A DNA stretch of 64,000 nt from Haliclona indistincta (taxonomy: Eukaryota; Porifera; Demospongiae; Haplosclerida; Chalinidae): assembly GCA_964017065.1 (NCBI GenBank), contig OZ024787.1, forward strand, positions 2,126,658 to 2,190,657, read 5' to 3'. The notes under the pieces were generated by a model, which saw nothing but the letters and a program-made list of their open reading frames with translations, was not told where the DNA came from and made no database searches. Numbering within the stretch: the stretch's first letter is position 1; every line of letters begins with the position of its first letter. Both the position numbers and the translations under genes were made by a program. Below are positions 57,601 to 64,000 of this stretch, piece by piece.

Positions 57601-58192
57601 CCCTTTAATTACTAAATTATCTTGCTGAAATTTTAACCTCGTAAATGCTGACCACTTCTCTCGTGAATATCTCGTGCGTCTTTTGTGCTACTGGTCTCAA
57701 ATTTGCGTCCTTTTACGCCAGTGAGTAGCCGCAATTGTCCACACTCAAGTCGGTCAATATGCCCCTCCCACTTCGAAAGTGAAGCCGATAAAGTGCAACG
57801 ACCTCGTCAAAATTTTGTTCAAAGTTAGTACTTTGGGGATGGCTACTGAAAATACATACAAATAGCAGTGGTTTTGGTGAGCGCAAAATGTAGCCCAGAT
57901 CATAGAGAATGCGCAAAAATGTGTTTTCCGAGCACCTTGAAGCCATAAAATGTCAAACTTTTTGTGGCTGCCATTTTATTTTTCCTTGAATGTTGTGGAA
58001 TTTGCACTGATACCATATAAATGCCGTTGCCAATATGTTTGGCGCAGGGGGCGCGCCGAAAACCACTCGATTTTTTGCGGTTATTTGTATTCTTCAATTT
58101 GGCTTAATTTTGGGATATTTTAGCACTTTTTCATGAAGTTATGGTGTCTGAAGTATTTATGACGCCAAATGGCGTCATTAGGGCTTAAAGGG
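57601..58192. mobile_element. piggyBac-like MITE, copy 2
   Basis: TTAA-flanked, ends CCCTTTAATTAC and GGGCTTAAAGGG. The flanking unit reads CCGTCTG-TTAA-CGGTATAGC, and the paralogous unit at 56760 is uninterrupted at the same place (CCGTCTGTTCACGGTATAGC). Confidence 0.85.
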
Positions 58193-59200
58193 TTAACGGT
58201 ATAGCGCATCGCTCGCAAAAAACCAAGCATTGATACTTGCATTATAGGAAGAAATCGGCATTTGCCCTCAAAGAATTTAGTTCTTAAGGGGACAGTTACC
58301 AGTTTGCCTCATTAAATATTCATAAAATAATATTAAATCATAGTGTGGAGACAAAAAGCGCTATAAAGCTAAGATAAGTTGTATTGAATGCACCATCGAC
58401 TAATTTATGTATAAAATAGCCCAGGCCAACAACTGCTACTGTAGAATAAGCTGTAATTGTGCCAAAGCCGATCGCTATAAAACTCGACTTTTCTGCGCCA
58501 AATTTCTTGACGAGCGTGCTAAAGCAAGAAGCGAAGTACTCACCAAACGCTTCTTAAGGATAAACTCTAGGGCGAGATCTATAATATTATTGGATGCATC
58601 TTGTTTCCGAAAAATTCCCAATAAATGGCTTAAGGAAGACGCCGAAACACGCCATTTTAGCCATTTATTGGGAATTTTTCGGAAACAAGATGCTTCTATT
58701 CTTTCCAATATATATAGATCTCGCCCTAGAGTTTGTCCTTAAGAAGCGTTTGGTGAGAACTTCGCTTCTTGCTTTAGCACGCTCGTCAAGAAATTTGGTG
58801 CAGAAAAATCGAGTTTTATAGCGATCGGCTTTGGCGCAATTCCGGCTTATTCTACAGTAGCAGTTGTTGGCCTGGGCTATTTTATACATAGATTAGTCGA
58901 TGGTGCATTCAATACAACGTATCTTAGCTTTATAGCGCTTTTTGTCTCCACACTATGATTTAATATTATTTTATGAATATTTAATGAGGCAAACTGGTAA
59001 CCGTCCCCTTAAGCTCAGTTTGTGAGTTATGACATAATAAATTATACTCACCATTATGGCTGTTGCTGGCGATCTACACTTCTCTGAAGACATAACTACC
59101 CAGAGCTGACTGTCTAGTAACTAGTTGTTTAGATTTTTACTGCAGGATAGCAGCGCGGGTCCGGAGAAACTGCGCGAGGAAGCTAGCAGGTTATGGCAAG
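58193..59200. repeat. Diverged direct repeat, later unit
   Basis: Continues the repeat family of 56397-57600 after the piggyBac-like insertion, and is itself interrupted by the palindromic element at 58288-59008. Confidence 0.55.
58288..59008. mobile_element. TTAA-flanked near-perfect palindrome
   Basis: Ends GGGGACAGTTACCAGTTTGC and GCAAACTGGTAACCGTCCCC between TTAA sites. Arms of about 350 bp meet near 58650, so almost the whole element is a hairpin. Confidence 0.9.

Positions 59201-59202
<2 letters not shown>

Positions 59203-59237
<35 letters not shown>
59203..59237. repeat. (CT)n microsatellite
   Basis: About 17 uninterrupted CT units. Confidence 0.95.
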
Positions 59238-59239
<2 letters not shown>

Positions 59240-59653
59240 ATTGTAGACACACCCAGTTTAAGCTACAGTTAAGTTACTATAATGGTATACTATTCATTGT
59301 CTACTGTGCAATTTATAACCTGAGTTAGTGCTTTAATAGTCACACCATGTGGTCAGCACTGTTTGGCTTCTGATTGCATAACTAAAGTGCTCTTGTTCTA
59401 TTTGAGTGAATGCAATAAGAATCTATAGCATTATAGCTGCAGTTAGTTACTGTATGTTGTTAGAGCATGTCCAGTGTTCATTCATTCTTTATTCTAGTAT
59501 CTTCATTGTAGTATTAATTATTTTGTTGTCAAATCAGGTATTAATTATTAAACTTCACTGAGCTACCTGAAATTCTGCTGAGGCATCCGCACCTTTGATG
59601 CTATTTTTAATTATAGTTTTATTATTTCTCAGAACAGCTAACCAATTTCTGCA

Positions 59654-59659
59654 TTTATT
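59654..59659 (-). terminator. Poly(A) signal AATAAA, fibrinogen-like gene
   Basis: Minus-strand AATAAA about 60 bp beyond the stop codon at 59720. Confidence 0.6.
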
Positions 59660-59719
59660 GCACAATACATGTACAATTAAAAGATTGGTCTACAACAACT
59701 AGCTAAACAAAAATGTTTG

Positions 59720-60910
59720 TTACTTCACGTAAATTTCATAATAGCCGACAAGGACATCTTCATCTGCAACACCTTGATCATTGCAATTTCTCATCTCAAT
59801 ATTGTCGTTAGTAGGAGCACTGAGCCTCTTGTGGAACCAAGGTAGACCAGCAGCTTGACAACAGATCGTCTCAAGGCTACCACATCCCTCTCCATCCCAC
59901 AGTGGATCTGGATACAGTTGGCGTTGAAAACGCCCAGGACACCCTGACTCACAGAAGTAGTCATTGCCTACAAACGATGGTGGAGTTTGCTTACTGCCTG
60001 GAAAGCATGGACAAGTATATATGCCATTATAATGTAGTGTGTTCTCTTGCAAAGCAGCAGCAAAAGTCCAGATGTGCTTACGAGGAGACCCATGAGTAAG
60101 ACTAATTCCATCAACATAATAAGAATTTATTCCAGCATTCGAAGCTACAAAGGCATCAGTTGAATAATACTGGTAACCAGTGACTCTACCACACACCTCA
60201 GAGTATGGTACACCATATGATTGGAACTGAACACTAGTCTGGCAACCAGCAGGAAGTGAAGCAGGTTTGCCACATGCTCTAACACCACTTTGATTGTACA
60301 ACCTAAAGCCTCTAGGACACTCTTCTGAGGGATCAGTCATGTTGAGATAAGCCACTCTCATCCAGCCACTACTGCCACAAACCTGTTCCATCTCACAGTA
60401 GACATGACGACGACGACCATTAGTGTCCACTATAGTGTAGTAGTCTGAAGAGCTGTCTGGCCACTTGTTCTTGATCTCTTCACAAGAGTGCAGCAGAGGA
60501 GAAGGTCTATAGCCATCACCACTAGCTATGCCTTGAGCCAGCTCTTGAACAAGTATTGTCAGATTTTGAACAGCTTCAGTATTGTTCTTAGACTGTGCCT
60601 CTAGTTGCTTCATTGTAGTTAGAATCTCATTGCAGTCACAGCTGTCGTTAGTAGCAGATGAGCTATCACTATCTTTAGTACATGTACTTGGTTTGTTGTG
60701 ATCTAGTTCTGCCATCAGCTGCCTGGCCATTAAAAGCTGCATTAAGTCAGTCAGCGACTCACTTGACTGCTGTTTGGCAACTATACTTCTTAGCTGAGCA
60801 GTAGCATTAGCCAGTTCCTGTTGAGTAGACTGGATAGCCCTCAGACTAGGGCAATTGTTCTGACTCCAAGCAGCACTGAATATGGCAAATGTTACTAGTA
60901 GAGACAACAT
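59720..60910 (-). CDS. Secreted fibrinogen-like (FReD-related) protein, intronless
   Basis: Single-exon 396 aa. Residues 1-16 are a signal peptide (MLSLLVTFAIFSAAWS). Residues about 20-130 form a helical, probably coiled oligomerisation stalk (QQELANATAQLRSIV, LEAQSKNNTEAVQNL) with several N-glycosylation sites and a CDC motif. From about 143 a cysteine-rich globular domain begins SCEEIKNKWPDSSSDYYTI and contains RRHVYCEM, GSSGWMRVAYLNM, GYQYYSTDAF and CESGCPGRF, ending GYYEIYVK. The CEEI..YYTI..YCEM..GW.RVA opening is that of fibrinogen-related/FReD-like lectin domains of sponges and cnidarians. An extracellular recognition or matrix role is inferred. A damaged partial paralog lies upstream at 61506-62277. 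Confidence 0.8.
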   Translation of the reverse strand: MLSLLVTFAIFSAAWSQNNCPSLRAIQSTQQELANATAQLRSIVAKQQSSESLTDLMQLLMARQLMAELDHNKPSTCTKDSDSSSATNDSCDCNEILTTMKQLEAQSKNNTEAVQNLTILVQELAQGIASGDGYRPSPLLHSCEEIKNKWPDSSSDYYTIVDTNGRRRHVYCEMEQVCGSSGWMRVAYLNMTDPSEECPRGFRLYNQSGVRACGKPASLPAGCQTSVQFQSYGVPYSEVCGRVTGYQYYSTDAFVASNAGINSYYVDGISLTHGSPRKHIWTFAAALQENTLHYNGIYTCPCFPGSKQTPPSFVGNDYFCESGCPGRFQRQLYPDPLWDGEGCGSLETICCQAAGLPWFHKRLSAPTNDNIEMRNCNDQGVADEDVLVGYYEIYVK

Positions 60911-60999
60911 GGTGATGGGTCTTTTTGGTTAACACAATGCTGACTATATTATAGATATAATAATAATTATGCTATTAATTTTATTTTAATACATTATTA

Positions 61000-61505
61000 T
61001 TATTAGCAAAAAGCACACCTGTACACACAGTCATATGATGTGTGTTGAGGTTAATCATCATTAGGATTCTTTCAAAGCAGATCTCATACACCTGTACAAG
61101 CTTGTTTCTTTTAAAACTGTGGTAGAGTCTGGCAAAGCTTGAGAATATTGTACCACATGATAAGCACTGTTTATTCTAGCAACTTTTTTATTTTAGAATT
61201 GTGGTTTCTTTTAAGTGACTCCCATTCATCTGTGTCTCAAGTTGTTTTAAGTACTATTAGTGGTTGTTTTGAGAATAGATTTGGCTAAAAATCGATTTTA
61301 TACAGTGCTGTAAATATCATTGCAGACAACATAATTATAGCTAGTGTCTATTGCTGATGATAATAACTTATTAATTTTGACAATTTTAATATGCATACTG
61401 TTGTAATGAGTAGAACGAAATGCTTCAAACAGTATTTTCATTTTGACTGTAGTATAGTACATGACAACTAAAAGTAGTTGTACAGAGTATGCATTATAAA
61501 GTCCC
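61000..61505. other. Intergenic, no gene seen
   Basis: A+T-rich, with no exon-like frame. It includes the probable promoter of the fibrinogen-like gene at its left edge. Confidence 0.5.
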
Positions 61506-62277
61506 TTAACAAATCTGAATCATAACATAGATGTCTTCATTGTTACTAGTAGCAGAATTAGCACAGTTCCTCATCTCAATTTTAGTGGTACTTGTGGTAC
61601 CAAGAATGTGTCCTAGATAAACCAGCAGCTTGACAACAGACTGTCCCGAGGCTACCACATCCTTCTCTAGTCTCGTCCCCAGACCACACCCTCGCCTGTC
61701 GCGAGAGAGGGTCTGGTGGCTTTAGTCGATTTTCTTGGGCCAGGAAGTAATATCTTCCCCGGAATGTGTGGGGTAGAATCTGATTGGTCAGAACGCTAAC
61801 TCTTACGTAATACAAACCACATCGATAGAATGATGGCGGTCAACTGACATGTCAGTTGCTGTAATTCCTGCAGATGATCTGAGCCGCGTGTTTATAGATC
61901 GCAGTGCAACTGCAGTCTTAGCTCCTTTTTCGATTTCAGTCGACAAGCGTACGTAGGATCGTCGTACTAGTAGTGTTGAAGCTCAATCATCTCTATGTAG
62001 TTCTTCAAGTCTTGAGAACATTTGTCTAGACGTCTTTGCCTTCGCAGATTGTCTCCCTCGTCTAACGCGCAACTACATACGAGACACTTGTGTATAGCAG
62101 CCATTTTTCTTTTGCAGGTGCAAATTCTAACATTTATACATATTCATTAGTGTTACGTAACTCTCGTACACGAAAAGCCCAAGAAAGTGCAACTAAAGCC
62201 ACCAGACCCTCTCTCGCGACAGGCGAGGGTGTGGTCTGGGGACGAGACTAATCCTTCTCCACAGCAGATCCAATGTA
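61506..62277 (-). pseudogene. Broken C-terminal copy of the fibrinogen-like gene
   Basis: GCGSLGTVCCQAAGL, WYHK and IEMRNC parallel the C-terminus of the intact gene (GCGSLETICCQAAGL, WFHK, IEMRNC), but WYHK and IEMRNC are in different frames. The copy is split by an inverted-repeat element (61668-62250) and cut off by repeat R at 62278. Confidence 0.7.
61668..62250. mobile_element. Inverted-repeat element with 9-bp target duplication
   Basis: Ends TAGTCTCGTCCCCAGACCAC and its complement, arms about 55 bp, flanked by ATCCTTCTC on both sides (61659-61667, 62251-62259). 583 bp with no transposase. Removing it rejoins the fibrinogen-like pseudogene. Confidence 0.85.

Positions 62278-64000
<1,723 letters not shown>

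Noticed and set aside
58407..58889. Paired frames with NNCYCRIS and RKQDAS
   Set aside because: Both strands of a palindromic TTAA element give the same peptides; no gene context.

Overview
This is an A+T-rich eukaryotic window with compact introns, many of them 50-100 bp, and a very high load of short inverted-repeat DNA transposons. The gene set (a SLC15/POT-like carrier, GET4, CH-CH-spectrin-GAR cytoskeletal linkers, a coiled-coil/ZU5/Death protein and a secreted fibrinogen-like protein) fits an early-branching animal. A demosponge such as Amphimedon is my best guess, but that is inference.

Layout. 1-1428 is intergenic with a 59-bp tandem repeat. 1429-3165 (+) is an intronless multi-pass transporter. 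3380-3929 (-) is a decayed Myb/SANT-like gene. 4394-6053 (+) holds the C-terminal exons of GET4, convergent with the cluster that follows.

6256-51193 (-) is a tandem array of small spectraplakin-like genes: actin-binding CH1-CH2, spectrin-like coiled repeats, a microtubule-binding GAR (GAS2) domain and a basic tail. Two gene types alternate. The short type S has one and a half repeats, a divergent GAR domain and an SPQP-rich tail. The long type L has six to seven repeats, a canonical GAR domain and an SRIP (EB1-type SxIP) tail. I read the array as five S-L units at different stages of decay. Intact S genes are A (584 aa) and G (612 aa); H is an intact L gene (1260 aa). B (747 aa) is an S/L chimera. 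E and D are two S genes fused in frame into one predicted 987-aa two-unit protein. C and F are L pseudogenes. A relic of the GET4 3' end lies beside G, so the duplicated block reached into the neighbouring gene.

The array is broken by a coiled-coil + ZU5-like + Death-domain gene (20913-24971, -) and by a 7.4-kb transposon block (31625-38995). The block contains a 4-kb foldback element carrying another element, which itself carries a third.

51270-59700 holds no gene I can support; it is filled with TTAA-flanked elements and diverged repeats. 59720-60910 (-) encodes a secreted fibrinogen-like protein with a broken partial paralog at 61506-62277. The right edge is a copy of a dispersed repeat in which a short GAAA tract has grown to about 980 bp of perfect TTTC repeat.

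Both gene types are predicted to link F-actin (CH pair) to microtubules (GAR plus tail). The two tails suggest a split between plus-end tracking (L) and lattice or other binding (S). Exon borders were placed by hand from splice signals, phase and comparison between paralogs; the phases close exactly in every gene called intact.
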